Shown here one piece after another: positions 21,141 through 32,194 of a stretch of DNA of 64,000 nucleotides (its first letter is position 1; every line of letters begins with the position of its first letter). The position numbers were made by a program, and so were the translations under genes. The notes beneath the pieces are model-generated. The model saw nothing but the letters and a program-made list of their open reading frames with translations, searched no databases and was not told the DNA's origin. The stretch comes from Oscarella lobularis (Eukaryota; Porifera; Homoscleromorpha; Homosclerophorida; Oscarellidae): positions 1,922,001 through 1,986,000 of the forward strand of contig NC_089183.1 of the NCBI RefSeq assembly GCF_947507565.1, written 5' to 3'.

Positions 21141-21786
21141 AGTTGAGAAAGCCGTAGCCATCGCGGAAGAGAAGTACCCGAGAGATCATTACACACTGCT
21201 GTGGATTTTCGACCACAGTTCTAATCATGCATCAAAAGGAAAAGACGCACTCGTTGCTGATCGCATGAATTTGTCGTCAGGAAAGAAACAGCCGACAATG
21301 AGAGATACTGTCTGGAACGGCAGGCCTTTTAAAATGGTGTTCCCCGACGGTAAACCGAAAGGTCTCAAAGTTGTTCTGGAAGAGAGAGGTGTCAACTGTG
21401 CTGGACTAAAGCGTGCGGAGATGGTCGCCATTCTAGAGAAGCATGACGACTTTGCCAATGAGAAGTCTTTGCTGGAGAGGGTGATCGAAGGCAGAGGGCA
21501 CATTTGCAGATTTCTTCCCAAGTATCATTGTGAGTTGAACCCAATCGAAAGGGTTTGGTGCGTCGCAAAAAGGATTGCTAGAGAGAAGTGCAGGTATAAC
21601 ATCGTCTCGTTGAGACAGATAATCTCAGTCGTGTTTGATTCCATCTCAACCGACATGATTCGTAAATTCTTTCAAAAATGTCGCGAATACGTTGAAGCTT
21701 ACGCGAAAGGCAGTAGTGGATGGACTGTAGAGAACGCTGCAAAAGTATACAAATCCCATAGGCGAATTCTTGGTGAACAGCTGTAA
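21141..21786 (+). pseudogene. IS630/Tc1-type transposase, C-terminal half
   Basis: The open frame begins without a start codon (EKAVAIAEEKYPRDHYTLLW) and contains IFDHSSNHASK, the middle catalytic Asp region, and KYHCELNPIERVWCVAKRI with the third acidic residue. It ends VYKSHRRILGEQL at TAA. The middle insertion GRPFKMVFPDGKPKGLK is typical of this IS630-like family. The N-terminal helix-turn-helix and first Asp are missing. It converges on the HIRAN/zinc-ribbon gene, whose stop is 36 bp away. Confidence 0.8.
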
Positions 21787-21821
21787 GCATGTGTTTTTAG
21801 TGAACATGTATTGTTGGTTTG

Positions 21822-22738
21822 TCACTGAAAAACAACAACCAGGTTTACGCCACATTTCCAGCAATAACTAAGTGTAACATCCGTACGCTTACATAGCAGT
21901 CTCTGCCCGCAATTCCAGCAATATTCTAGCCGGGGGATCTTTGAGGGAGGCGATGACACATCACTCTCCTCTTTCTCTTCTTCTTCTTCCTCGGACTGGC
22001 TTTCTACTGTATCTAGGTTTTCTTCTCTGTTTCCCGTTACGTTTTCATCGTCTTCATTCTCCACTTCGGAAGTAGGAGCATTCTCTTCGTCTCTACTGTC
22101 TGTCGCCTTTTGCTGAATTTTGTTAGAAGAAACAACTACCTGGCTCTCTTCCTCACTGTCTAATTCGACGTTCTCTGACAGCACTGGAATGACCATTGAT
22201 TCTCCAACAGGTATGGTAGAGCCTCTATACCCTGCCGGCACCTCCTTCCAAGAATAGTATTTCTTTGATAAAAAATCCTGATAAATTTCTTCTTTTCTTC
22301 CAATCGTCGTTTGACCAGTAAACTCCACTTTCAGCTGGATGTCCCAAGATCGGTAACGCCAACTGTAGTTGCCCTCAGGATGAGAAGAATAGGGTATGCC
22401 ACTCAATTTGCTGAGAACGGCCGGTCTAGCAATGCACGCGAATTTCAAGAGCGATCTACTCACCCTGAGACTACCAGAATGTTATCATCAATAGGTCGAG
22501 CCAGAATTGAAGCCACATCACGTTCTATATACCCCACTGTCGAGCCGCGGAACGATGCTCGAATAGCATTTTGGTCTTTTGCGTTGTCTCTTTCACGTAA
22601 TAACGTAATCTCGGTTCCTTCGCTTAATGACGACGATCCTTGACGCATTCGCGTTCCTTGGAGCCGACACATTGTGAAAAAACAGTGAAACGACATCTGA
22701 GCAACGCGTGCGTTAAGCAAAATCGCATGCGCTGTGCA
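21822..22738 (-). CDS. HIRAN plus zinc-ribbon protein (two exons)
   Basis: A likely start is the ATG near 22765 (MVFNFIRDTC). The HIRAN domain follows: GTEITLLRERDNAKDQNAIR and STVGYIERDVASIL. A very short intron (38 or 49 bp, depending on the donor) ends at GCTAG near 22428. The second exon has a beta-rich RPAVLSKLSG..YSWRYRSWDIQLKVEF region, a long acidic Glu-rich linker and a terminal zinc ribbon, CWNCGQRLLC..CWKCGVNL. It is intact. It lies tail-to-tail with an IS630-like transposase remnant, suggesting it is the second gene of that element. HIRAN implies DNA-end binding; partner and role are inferred. Confidence 0.7.
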
Positions 22739-22789
22739 CGTGTCACGTATGAAATTAAATACCATTATTATTTCTGAAACCAATAAGCA

Positions 22790-23128
22790 AATCGCAAAAT
22801 ATTTTCTAACAATCTTTTAATAGGCGATCAATCAAGCACGGAATGCAAAGAAAAGAATTTGTTATTCGTTAAATGAAGAAATGGTAAGGAATTTCTCTTC
22901 CGTACGCGAATAATTGAAACACATGATTGCGCGCATAAAATGCAAAAACTTTCTGACAAGCTGCTTGCAGATAGTGCGTAAACGAAGTACAAAAAACTGC
23001 GAAACAAAACGTCAAGGAATAAAAATTTCTTAAGGAATTTGCTGTAAAACGATCAAAGGAGCAAGATGCCTTATCTGGACAATCTTCTCTACATGTATAG
23101 CGTAACCAAAGGAAACTATTAAAGATTT
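22790..23128. other. No gene seen
   Basis: AT-rich spacer with no supported exon, repeat or splice structure. Confidence 0.5.
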
Positions 23129-25160
23129 ATGGACTCCACATTGAAGGAACAAAGTAAAGAAAGGCCACCCCTTACCAAATTCAAACTGCGCGCCAAGATA
23201 ATAAATATCAACGGGGAGCGTTTATGCTGGCCGGCACTGTACTGCGTACGGGTCGCTGACAACATGGCGAGATATCACGCGAAAGCACTTTCTTTCATAA
23301 AAGAAGCGCAAAAGCTACTTTGTACTTCCAGCGAGGTAAGGAATTTAACATGTTGATGTATTTCTGGGTCTGCTTCTGTCTCTCTGCTATTCACAAGGCC
23401 ATGAAATGCTTTTTAGCTGTTTACACTTACTAAAGGAGCCTTTGTTGACAAACTGTCTTTAGGATTCAGTTGCAGACGAAGCTTTGCAAATCCCGTCGGA
23501 GCTAGAACTGTCAATGGAGCGCGAAGAAGTGCGCGAAGTTGCCGACAACGACGACGACGGCTACTGCAATAAAGTCGACAGACAGCAAAAGGCATGTTTT
23601 GACCGTAGGAAACGCAATTGCGGAAAAACCCCTGCATGTCTCTTTCAGAATAAGCTAGCAAAACTTAGTGCCCAAGAAGAATTCCGAAAAATCATGCGTT
23701 TCAGTGGCCATCGCGGCAAAAATGAAAAGGGTAGGTCAAGAAGTTGGCAACGGGAAGCGGAGCATCATCTGGGTCAACGGGGAGCGTACGATCTGGAGGA
23801 AACCCTCCGCTAAGAGTCGTCTGTCTGAGCGATTGCAGGGCCATCACCCTCCCCCCCCCGACGGAATTCATGTGGTTGAACTTTTCAATGCTGGATTGGG
23901 CGAGAAAGACATCTGTCGCGTAGGAGAAGTTGCAAAGGCTCTCCATGACGCAATTGTGAAAGCCTTCCCACAACTCGTTCACGTCGGGTATGAATTCGTA
24001 AAATGCCCTGCCAGGGGAAAGAGGAATCTTGAGTGTCTTCGAAAAAGTGTTCTAATATAACATCTCTAAAAAAATGTTACGGGAAATCAAAAATAATTAA
24101 AGAAACCATTTCTTTGCTATCAACTAAAGATCGCGGAAAGAAGGTGAGTCTGTAGCAATACCTATATGCGCACAGTTGCAGTACAGGGTTTTCAGACTTT
24201 TACGGCTACCATAAAGTTAGACAAATGACTCGTCAATATTCCAATGCCTAATTACCGAAAACATACTGAAAACTGCATGAAAATGTAGGCGCTGTTTTTG
24301 GACACCAACACATGGATTTTATAGTTTTTCTTCTTTCATGAGCAGCCAAGAGAGCAAAGCGACGAAAGAATCTGTTTAAGTGACGACGAAAAATGCAATG
24401 AATATTCCATAGAGGTTCGACATACATAGTGCAATGGGAGTGGTTGATATAGCCAGTATGTTTAATTAAGGCTCAATTGTCTCGTGTTGCGGTTGACCTA
24501 ACGTTGGGTAACACAATGGAAAAGACAACTACGTATGACCAGGAAATCATCGAAGGAGAAAGAGAGGACAAAGAGGAAACCTTGGAAGAGGTTCGTAATG
24601 ATGTTTGCACAAATACATAATGTTGAATTGTTCTTCATGTATCAGACGCCAGCTTTACGGGCGCAACAAGATTTGGCGTGCGCGCAGTCACTAGCAATTG
24701 ACACAGAAAAAGTGAGAATAGCGTCTGTTTTGTTTAATCGCTACTGACTGCGTGGTAGAAAAGAACGAAATCTGATTTTGCAGCTCAAGCTGCGGTTGTT
24801 GCAGAGCTGAAACGTCTTTCTGCTGACATGAAACCTATCGACCCGAAAAAGGACGAATACGACGCCATTGTTGTACGCATTCAACTTCCTGATTCGTCTG
24901 TGTAAAAGAGACGATTCCAATCATCGCATACCCTTCAAGTACGTTTAGGAGTTCTAATGTTATTACATGCATGTTGTTTACTATAAGGATCTGCTGTACC
25001 GGGTTGGGAGTTATTCCTCCATCGAGCATCCAGATCATTTCACGTTGATGGATCGTTCAAAGAGGCCCTCAAAGGCTATGGAAATTCGAGGCAAAAAGGC
25101 GCAAGATTTGAACCACGTTTTTCGCGGAAGAACAAGCGTTTCCCTTATAGCAGAGAAAAC
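23129..25160 (+). CDS. UBX-containing family, N-terminal half, copy 1
   Basis: It starts MDSTLKEQSKERPPLTKF at 23129. Splice-like borders follow (CAGCGAG|GTAAGG at 23334, TTTAG near 23462). A later exon reads GERTIWRKPSAKSRLSERL and ends with FPQLVHVGYEF (about 23960-23990), a block that aligns with YHRLESAGYEF of the 29-kb copy. Downstream exons give LRAQQDLACAQSLAIDTEK (about 24655-24715), then a UBX-like beta-grasp: VVRIQLPDSS..KRRFQSS (about 24870) and RVGSYSSIEHPDHFTL (about 24998). In related invertebrate proteins these modules precede a HECT ligase domain. Here no HECT follows. An in-frame stop near 24903 and missing borders suggest partial decay. Confidence 0.5.
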
Positions 25161-25562
25161 GGTATGAGCATGCAGGGTAGCTCGTTTCTTTCCAACAATA
25201 TGTCCGAAGCGAAACATATTAATCGATTGTTGCATCATCTTTACCACGTGATCGTTTCGCTGCAGCGCAAGGCAACGGCACCTTACCTACCCTATCGGAA
25301 CTCTTTACTGACTACAGTACTAAGAGATACATAGTGTGCCCTACTTTTGATAAGTTCTTTCTTATAGGAGGTACTGTAATTGCTTGACTGCTATGGTTGC
25401 CATTAGTTTTGCGGATCGCTCTAATAATGTATGGGAGTCCATATTCAGCTGTAGTTTTGCTCAGAGAGTGGCGTGCATTTTGAACAGCGTGAGGTAAGAA
25501 ATTCAATAATTTCAATGAACGTATTATTCAACGGCGTGTGTCTTGAGGTGTAGGAAAACCAA

Positions 25563-25722
25563 GATGCTCGACGACAAGGAGATACGCAAGCGACTCAGAA
25601 AGCGTATCGTCGAATTGGAAAAAGAACTCGAAAAACGGAGGACGGCGACATCGACGCAAATGCCACAGTCCATCAAAGCGGCGCCCTCACCAAAGAGCAA
25701 TTGCGTCAATGTCGCGATCTAA
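25563..25722 (+). CDS. Short coiled-coil coding exon
   Basis: An ATG at 25563 opens MLDDKEIRKRLRKRIVELEK followed by another heptad-like run, KELEKRRTATS. The frame ends at TAG within 160 bp. It may be the 5' exon of the integrase-like gene downstream (26.3 kb) or an independent fragment. Confidence 0.35.
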
Positions 25723-25975
25723 TGACCGGATTCGTCGACGGAACTATAGACGATCCTTTCGATTCCGGTTCGTAATTTAATTAAATATCGAAAAATTATT
25801 TTCACTTGCTTTAGGTGCAAACGACGTTCGAATGTTTTAGAGAGTGCGTGCATCTCCTCAAGAAACTTATAACAAAACTAGCTCAAGCAAAAAGTTCAGT
25901 TGAAGTTCCACTCGATAAACTATGGAACGTCGAATGGGACAAAAGTAAAAGTGTCGTAATTAATTTTTATGATCA

Positions 25976-26110
25976 AGTGTTAGTGTTTTTTGATAACGTG
26001 TTTGTGTTTTTTGATCAATTGTTTGTGTTTTTTGATCAAGTGTTTTTTGATCAAGAGTTAGAGTTTTTCGATCAAGAGTTTTTTGATCAAGTCTTACCTT
26101 TTTTGATCCA
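25976..26110. repeat. TTTTTTGATCAAG tandem repeat
   Basis: Degenerate 15- and 30-bp units built on TTTTTTGATCAAGTG, each with the palindrome TTGATCAA, are open on both strands (VFFDQ / DQKTL repeats). Confidence 0.85.
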
Positions 26111-26327
26111 GTATCACATAATCGGTGAAAAGCATTTATTGGAGTTGTTACCGGAATTTCACTTTTGATGACCGTGTTCATTTGCTTACTTCAAGTAAAG
26201 TGTTTCTTTCAAAGATTCTAAAGAAACAATACTAGAGGATACGTTGGAATCGATGTTGGACGACGACACCGATCAACAAGTTTCATGAAGTCTAGTGTAC
26301 AGCGCGAAAGAACTATGGGTCGTTCGA

Positions 26328-27390
26328 GATAACGTATTAACCCGGAAGACATCGATCAATTACACTTTATGCTTGGCACGTGGCTTGGCGTAGCGGAGGC
26401 TCTCGGAGTGTCTCAGCGAACTCTAAGATGAAGAAGGCATGATCATGGTCTGCCACTCGGCGCTGATGTTTACTCCATTTGTGATGACGACGAACTCGAC
26501 GAGATAGTCCAGGAAATACTTCAAGAATCTCCAGAATCTGGCGAAGTATACGTCGATGGCGCTCTTGCTTCCCAAAGCATTCGTGTTCAGCGCAGACGTC
26601 TGCGCCAAAGTCTTCGACGCATTGATCCGGTCAATCGGTCGCTGAGACGATCATTTGCTATTGTTCGTCGATTTTACCGCGTTGCGGGACCAAACGCGCT
26701 GTGGTAATGAAAAGTACATGACAACCTCACCCCTTTACACACATTTTTAAGCACTTTGACGGCAACCATAAACTGATACGGTGGAAAATGGTCATACACG
26801 GCTGCATTGACGGCTTCAGTCGTCTAATAACGTACCTTTCAGTGGCTGACAACAACAGAGCTTTGCGCAACTGTCTGCGCTCTATTTGAAAATGCTACGG
26901 CTACATTTGGTGTTCCCTCTCGCGTAAGGTGTGATCGTGGAGATGAAAATGTTGACGTTGCTCGGTTTATGTTACAGCAGAGAGGACTAAATCGTAGCTC
27001 TGTCATTGCTGGATCTAACGTCCACAGCCAACGCATAGAGCGTTTATGGGTTGAGGTCAAGAGGATCGTAATCAGCAGATATAAAAATTTGTTCTATCAC
27101 CTTGAAAATAATTCGTTAATGAATCACACATCTGACAACGACCTTTTGTGCCTCCATTTCGTTTTTCTGCCAAGGATCGCAAACAGCCTCGCGCGCTTTG
27201 TTCATCAATGGAAACAACCCTCGAATTCGACGTGAAGGTGGACGTTCACCGAATCAAATGTTGCTTCAGGGCATATCGGATACAATTAGCGACTTCACTA
27301 CTGTTCACTACTGTCAGTGATGACTACGGGGTTGACAACGACGTTAGCTCTGTCTTAAACCGAGGGCTGTCCTTCGTTAAAAAGAGTTGA
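26328..27390 (+). CDS. Integrase-core (rve-like DDE) protein, copy 2
   Basis: A helix-turn-helix start ([18 protein letters not shown]) is followed by [20 protein letters not shown] and VAGPNALW. Then an intron (GTAATG..TTTTTAAG) leads to [19 protein letters not shown] (first D), [16 protein letters not shown] (second D) and [14 protein letters not shown] (E), so the DDE triad is kept. The end reads [10 protein letters not shown], as in copy 1. There are stop codons after the helix-turn-helix (about 26429), a short break at 26845-26865 that could be a tiny intron, and a frame change near 27230. It abuts the HECT gene on the other strand; stops lie at 27390 (+) and 27377 (-), so the two coding ends overlap slightly. 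Confidence 0.7.
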
Positions 27391-28740
27391 ATCCGTGCGA
27401 GTTCAAAATTCCGTACGCAACGTCGTCTTTGAAAGCGTCGTAGTCGACATTATGTCGGCGCGTGAAAACGATTTTCATAGTGCAAGTAGACGCCGTCAAA
27501 CAACGCCTTTCACTGGTAGCTTCGAGATCAAAAGCTAACATGGGCTTAGTGTAAAAGCCGACGACCGGAACGTTTTGTGCGCCGGTAGCGAACTCCATAA
27601 TGTGTTGCAGTGTTAGAAGTTCCGTACCAGCAAAAATGTCTAAACATTTAACATTGCGAATGATGTACTCTAGCCATAGCAATAGACCTTTATTCGCGAC
27701 ATCTTTGATGAAATCATTCCAATTCATAACGATAGCCTCTTCAATCATTCGAGTGTTTGAATCTCTCTCCGAAAGGACAGGCTCAAAGAGATCTAGAACA
27801 AAGTCGGCAGTGAGTTCGCGAGGCTTTCTAAAGGCGAGAAGATGAAATCCCAAACTGAGGTTTTCGCGGAGAAATGCCAAAAATCCGCAGCACTGCAAGC
27901 CCTCGGCGAACTGGTCCATTTCAGCCTTTCGGCTGAAGAAGACCTAAATGACTTCGTTGAAAATATGTTACGTAGTACAGATGTCTAACTGACGTTGTTC
28001 TTGGCCGCAGCTGAAACAAGGGCGTCTCTGTGTAAATTTCTGGGCTGGTTTCCCAAAACCCATGTCAAAACGAAAGTCGAACTGTTCGTCACCAACGATA
28101 GATCTCACGTCGTCATCACATTTTGCTTCGTTCAACTGCCGTAAAAAATGACCAAGTACAATCAATTTCAGATCAAGTACGTACTGCTGTCAGGCAATTG
28201 AACAGCGTAGAATCGCAGACTTCTTCGACGGAAGGGCTGCAAAGACCGTAGATCATGTAACGCACGAAAGACCTAGTTAGGCAATGCTTCAATGTAGTAG
28301 CGTATGGGTAGGTAACTTACGTAGCAAAAACAGACGGACATGGACCTTCCTGCAAAATGGACAATGCCACCATCATTCCAAGGAAATAGTATTTTTCTTC
28401 AATGACATCTTTTGGACTTTTCGCTGGTATTAGATGACCGGCTTTGCCACAAACCAATGGACCGTCAAGGAGTTGCTGAAGAACTCTTGTTAGGAAGTCG
28501 CGTCGTGGCCCCCCGTCATCGACACCAAACTCCCCTACGAAGCGAAATTTAAGAGGAACTTTTCCGGTCATTTGATGTCGTTTGAGCGCTCGCATTGCGT
28601 CGGAAACCAAGTTTTGGCGGCGGACATCTATCCGATCGAAGTCCTTGCGATCAAAAGCACTAGTGCTGTACATAGCCCCGAAGTTGCTATGTATAAACTC
28701 TTTAAGGCGAAACATGTTCAGCTCCTCATTCACTCTACGG
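27377..28740 (-). CDS. HECT-type E3 ubiquitin ligase domain, 5' end lost at gap
   Basis: On the minus strand the N-lobe exon (28740-28317) reads KVPLKFRFVGEFGVDDGGPR and FLTRVLQQLLDGPL, typical of HECT starts. Small exons follow at about 28248-28195 and 28147-28000. The last exon (27948-27377) has LTLQHIMEFATGAQNVPVVG and the catalytic cysteine context CLTASTCTMKIVF, ending LNSHGFNSF. The conserved TASTC is the thioester site that transfers ubiquitin. The upstream exons would lie in the N gap or beyond it. Some middle exon borders are uncertain. In related invertebrate proteins a UBX-like region precedes this domain. Confidence 0.8.
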
Positions 28741-28810
28741 ACGGCATTACAACAACGTTGGCTCGCGTGGGCTACACTAGTCCATCATACTTTGTGTCAG
28801 CCGCTGCAAG

Positions 28811-29010
28811 NNNNNNNNNNNNNNNNNNNNNNNNNNNNNNNNNNNNNNNNNNNNNNNNNNNNNNNNNNNNNNNNNNNNNNNNNNNNNNNNNNNNNNNNNN
28901 NNNNNNNNNNNNNNNNNNNNNNNNNNNNNNNNNNNNNNNNNNNNNNNNNNNNNNNNNNNNNNNNNNNNNNNNNNNNNNNNNNNNNNNNNNNNNNNNNNNN
29001 NNNNNNNNNN
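28811..29010. other. Assembly gap (200 N)
   Basis: Exactly 200 N bases, probably an arbitrary-length scaffold gap. The right edge begins inside a sequence also present at 21046. Confidence 0.98.
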
Positions 29011-29090
29011 CGTGGCATGTATTCCGCCTGCGCGTTTTTCATACCACGTGCACAGACGCATCGACGCCATTTTGACGACAGTCTTGGAAG

Positions 29091-30185
29091 ATGAAGAAAA
29101 ACATTCAACAAGCGACCGCGCTTCTTAGAGACGCTGCTAATGCACTCGAATTGTCTACGGAAGATACCGATTCAGACAAATCACCCAAAGACCCCCTTGA
29201 GCCAGGCAGTAAGTTCGATAATTTCTGCAGTACGAATATCGCCAGGCTAGTTCTTGTCTAACGTTAAGGAGCACGCGTTTCAAACACGTCGCCGGTTGGA
29301 AGCTCTTCGCGCGAAGGCGCAGGCTCGTACGTTCACGGATGCTGTCCGCACTCCTATACCCGTCACCCTATAAATAAATGCAATCTCTTAGATCTCGTTC
29401 GCTGTCTGTACCGTCTGTTGCCGAATATCACGCAAAACTTTTTCGTACAAACCCGCAGGCAAAAAAAGTCGGTTAAGAGAATGTCAAGCGGGCGCCACTA
29501 GGGCAAAAATGGAGAATCCCGGTGGAATGCACTCGAAAGGAGCTGCACGAGATTATCATACAGGCCTACCATCGCTTGGAGTCCGCAGGCTATGAGTTTT
29601 TTAGGGGAGCAGAACGGTAAAAAATCGTCCGGATGAGATAGAAAGGTCTCAAGTGGATCTGCGCTAAGGTCGGACAAGCTCGCTGCTATCTTCGCCCAAT
29701 TAGTAAAGATCTCGATTTAAGTCCAATACAAATCGTTGAAGAGTCGGAAATGGTTATCTTAGTCACACTTTCTCACTTGCTGATTTTCCAGTTTCTTAAA
29801 GGTAACGATGACCTGAAATTCTGTAAGAAAGAGTTCCCAATGGACGACCTGCGTGATCACGTACGCAATTGTGAGATGCAAATGATAGTTATGATTATGA
29901 AGTTGAAAAGAGTAGCATTTTCAATCTGTGTCTGTATGGCCGACCACGCTGACAAGTACAGTGAGTCCGCTCTAATATTTTGTGGCTCTTAGCGATTTCA
30001 TGTCATACTTAAGCATTGAAGAGATGTTCGTTCTATAAATGAAGTATTGTAGTAGTTGGTTGACATATTTTCGTAATCTACTGCTTTTATAAAGTTCAGA
30101 TAACTTCGGGCACTTCAAGACGAAGCGTTTGCTGCGTCTTTGGCGGCAGACAAAGATAAAGACAGAGAGGTTCACAAGAGACAGA
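29091..30185 (+). pseudogene. UBX/HECT-family N-terminal half, copy 2
   Basis: ATG at 29091 opens a helical start (QQATALLRDAANALELST) with a GTAAGT donor near 29209. A further exon reads EHAFQTRRRLEALRAKAQAR. Then TRKELHEIIIQAYHRLESAG (about 29555), ICAKVGQARCYLRPISKDLD (about 29665) and a zinc-finger-like CKKEFPMDDLRDHVRNC (about 29820-29875) follow. The exon LRALQDEAFAASLAADKDKD (about 30105) is the counterpart of the LRAQQDLACAQSL exon in copy 1. Frame changes near 29390, 29620 and 29640 point to decay. No UBX or HECT part follows before 31 kb. Confidence 0.5.
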
Positions 30186-30189
30186 AGCG

Positions 30190-31130
30190 TTTGATGGTAT
30201 GCTAGCAGGCAATGTTAGAGACACGGCCTTTTCACTGTGGCAGCTGCTCGACTACTCAACTTCCCGGATAGTTCCCGGATAATACTTCAGCGCGTAGGCA
30301 CCTGGTTTCAAAAGTTAGGTTTTATTAGTTTTATTCGACTTTGTGTGCATCACCAATTTTTTAAGACACAGATATGCATTAGAAATGCATTTCTAGAAAG
30401 ATATTCTATAGGTCCTAAAGATAATAGGAAGTGCAGTGTTCTTGAAGTCGCCATGCTATTGAAGCGGTTTGCCAGTTTTCCAGAATTCTCGTACAGGACA
30501 AATCGGTGTCAACTTTAATTGCCTCTCAAAATAAGGGTCGAGCCGGCACACTTTTTTCTTGTAACGCTACAGCGAGTTCTTTGACGTGCGCGCGTTAGGC
30601 TTATAGCGCGTTCTACGCGGAAGTCAGCGGTTCAAATGAATTGTCATTGCCAATCTCTACTTTCCCTTTGACGAATTTGTTCAAACTTCATTTCGAGACG
30701 GTCGAGACGACAGTATTCGTGCCGAGAACTCGCAGAAGCCATAAAAGGCGCCTTCGATGTCGATGTCACAACTGATCAGGCGGAGTTGCACCCTCCTGAC
30801 ATATGCGAACGCTTCCGAATGATTACTCAGCGTTGGAAGTCTTCGATAAGGCCGACTGTATCGTCCAAGCCAGAAGGCTGTTGCTTGGGAACATCACGAG
30901 TCGGGCACCTGTTTCGCATGAGAAACGCATTTCAAAAACGTAAAAGGGTGGACCCGTATTGCAGAAAAGTGACAGCCGGCCTAGGACCAGACGGGGACAA
31001 TAAACAAAAAAGAAGAAGCCACACCCTTACAAAAGCAGTAGTTGCAATAGGAGCAATATTCATCGCTTTCCTTTAGGGATACCAACATTTGACGGTCGAT
31101 CATTCGATGACCTTCACACACCCGCTCTCC
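30190..31130. other. No confident gene; one helical ORF
   Basis: A plus-strand frame from about 30729 (RELAEAIKGAFDVDVTTDQA) runs to 31076 and ends in a hydrophobic segment (AVVAIGAIFIAFL). It has no recognised homology or clear splice structure. The rest shows nothing I can support. Confidence 0.3.
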
Positions 31131-31187
31131 GGTGCCCACACGAACATAATCGTTTAGAGCACGCAAAACAATGAAACAGTTTTTACT

Positions 31188-31360
31188 ATAAATACGGGAG
31201 ACCTTTTATGTGCACTAAAATTACAAGGATTTTTTTGACCTAAAATATACAGGAGACCGTTTATGTGCACTGAAAAAGCAAAGTTTATTATTATGCACTG
31301 AAAATCAGGAGACATTTTATATTCTCCAGAAAACAAGAGACCTTTTATAAAAACATACAA
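31188..31360. repeat. Degenerate tandem repeat around GGAGACCTTTTATGTGCACT
   Basis: Four imperfect copies of GAGACCTTTTATGTGCACTAAAA-like sequence occur at irregular spacing. Confidence 0.6.
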
Positions 31361-31471
31361 GAGCGTATGAGATCCCATTCCTGACATCACATGAATGTGA
31401 TGTTATGAAAGCGCTTTTAAAGTGTGATTGGAAAAGTTTGATTATGACGTCGGATATACCGACAGGCAGAC

Positions 31472-32013
31472 TTTCCATTTGAGCGCTCACCTTCTTTGAC
31501 GTATGGCCGCGACTCGGAGGCGGTTGCCCGGTGCGCTTATGAAAGTGTATCCGGTAATATAGTTGAAGACAGTGGGCTGTTCATCCATTCTAGCCTGCCA
31601 TACATAGGCGCAACTCCTGACGGTGTGATTGACAAGGTGCGTCGTTCTAGTCGAAACGCATTGTGTGTTTGTAAGTGGATATTTTTTAGGATGGCTTACT
31701 TGAAATCAAGTCCCCGTACTCTCTGCGAAATGCAAGTCCACAAAAAGCCGCTTCCACCGGCGACTTTTATCTCAACCTTGTTGACGGCGACATCCAACTA
31801 GCCACTTCGCGCGATTATTATTTTCAAGTACAGGGACAAGTAGGAGTCACAGGAAGAAAATGGTGCGACTTCTTTGTCTACACCCTAAAGGGATTTTATG
31901 TAGAGCGCATCTGTTTCAACAAAGAACTATGGGAGTTTATGGAGGCCGAGCTAAAGCTATTCTACTTGTTATGTTTGGCCCCGGAAATTCTCGGTCGTTT
32001 AATGCAGGAATAA
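31472..32013 (+). CDS. YqaJ-like PD-(D/E)XK exonuclease, 5'-incomplete
   Basis: Exon a (to 31636) reads LTYGRDSEAVARCAYESVSG and YIGATPDGVIDK. A 53-bp intron (GTGCGT..TTTTTTAG) joins it in phase to exon b (31690-32013), which begins DGLLEIKSPYSLR. The nuclease residues are visible: D in ATPDG, E-x-K in LEIKSPY and Gln in YYFQVQGQ, followed by TGRKWCDFFVYT. These match YqaJ-family (lambda-exonuclease-like) enzymes, which degrade DNA strands in recombination. In invertebrates YqaJ domains are often found in transposons. The N-terminal part is absent. A stop (32011-32013) ends it, though in-frame coding-like sequence continues past it. Confidence 0.8.
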
Positions 32014-32194
32014 ATGGCACTTCAGTCTTCACCGAAATGGGCTGGAGATTACAAGAGAACAGGCAATTTTCACGCAGTCATCCAGTATTTGTGGACAAGT
32101 GCTATTGCTTTGGGTACCGGTAAGGAGCCCGAATTCTTTAATCCGCTCAATTGCCCTAAAACTGACACTACCAAATGAAATAAAACACATGTAG

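Noticed and set aside
22311-22643. 110-codon plus-strand frame opposite the HIRAN gene
   Set aside because: Shadow frame; the minus strand carries the recognisable HIRAN motifs.
28572-29111. Frames reading across the N run
   Set aside because: They include untranslatable N bases and join unrelated flanks.
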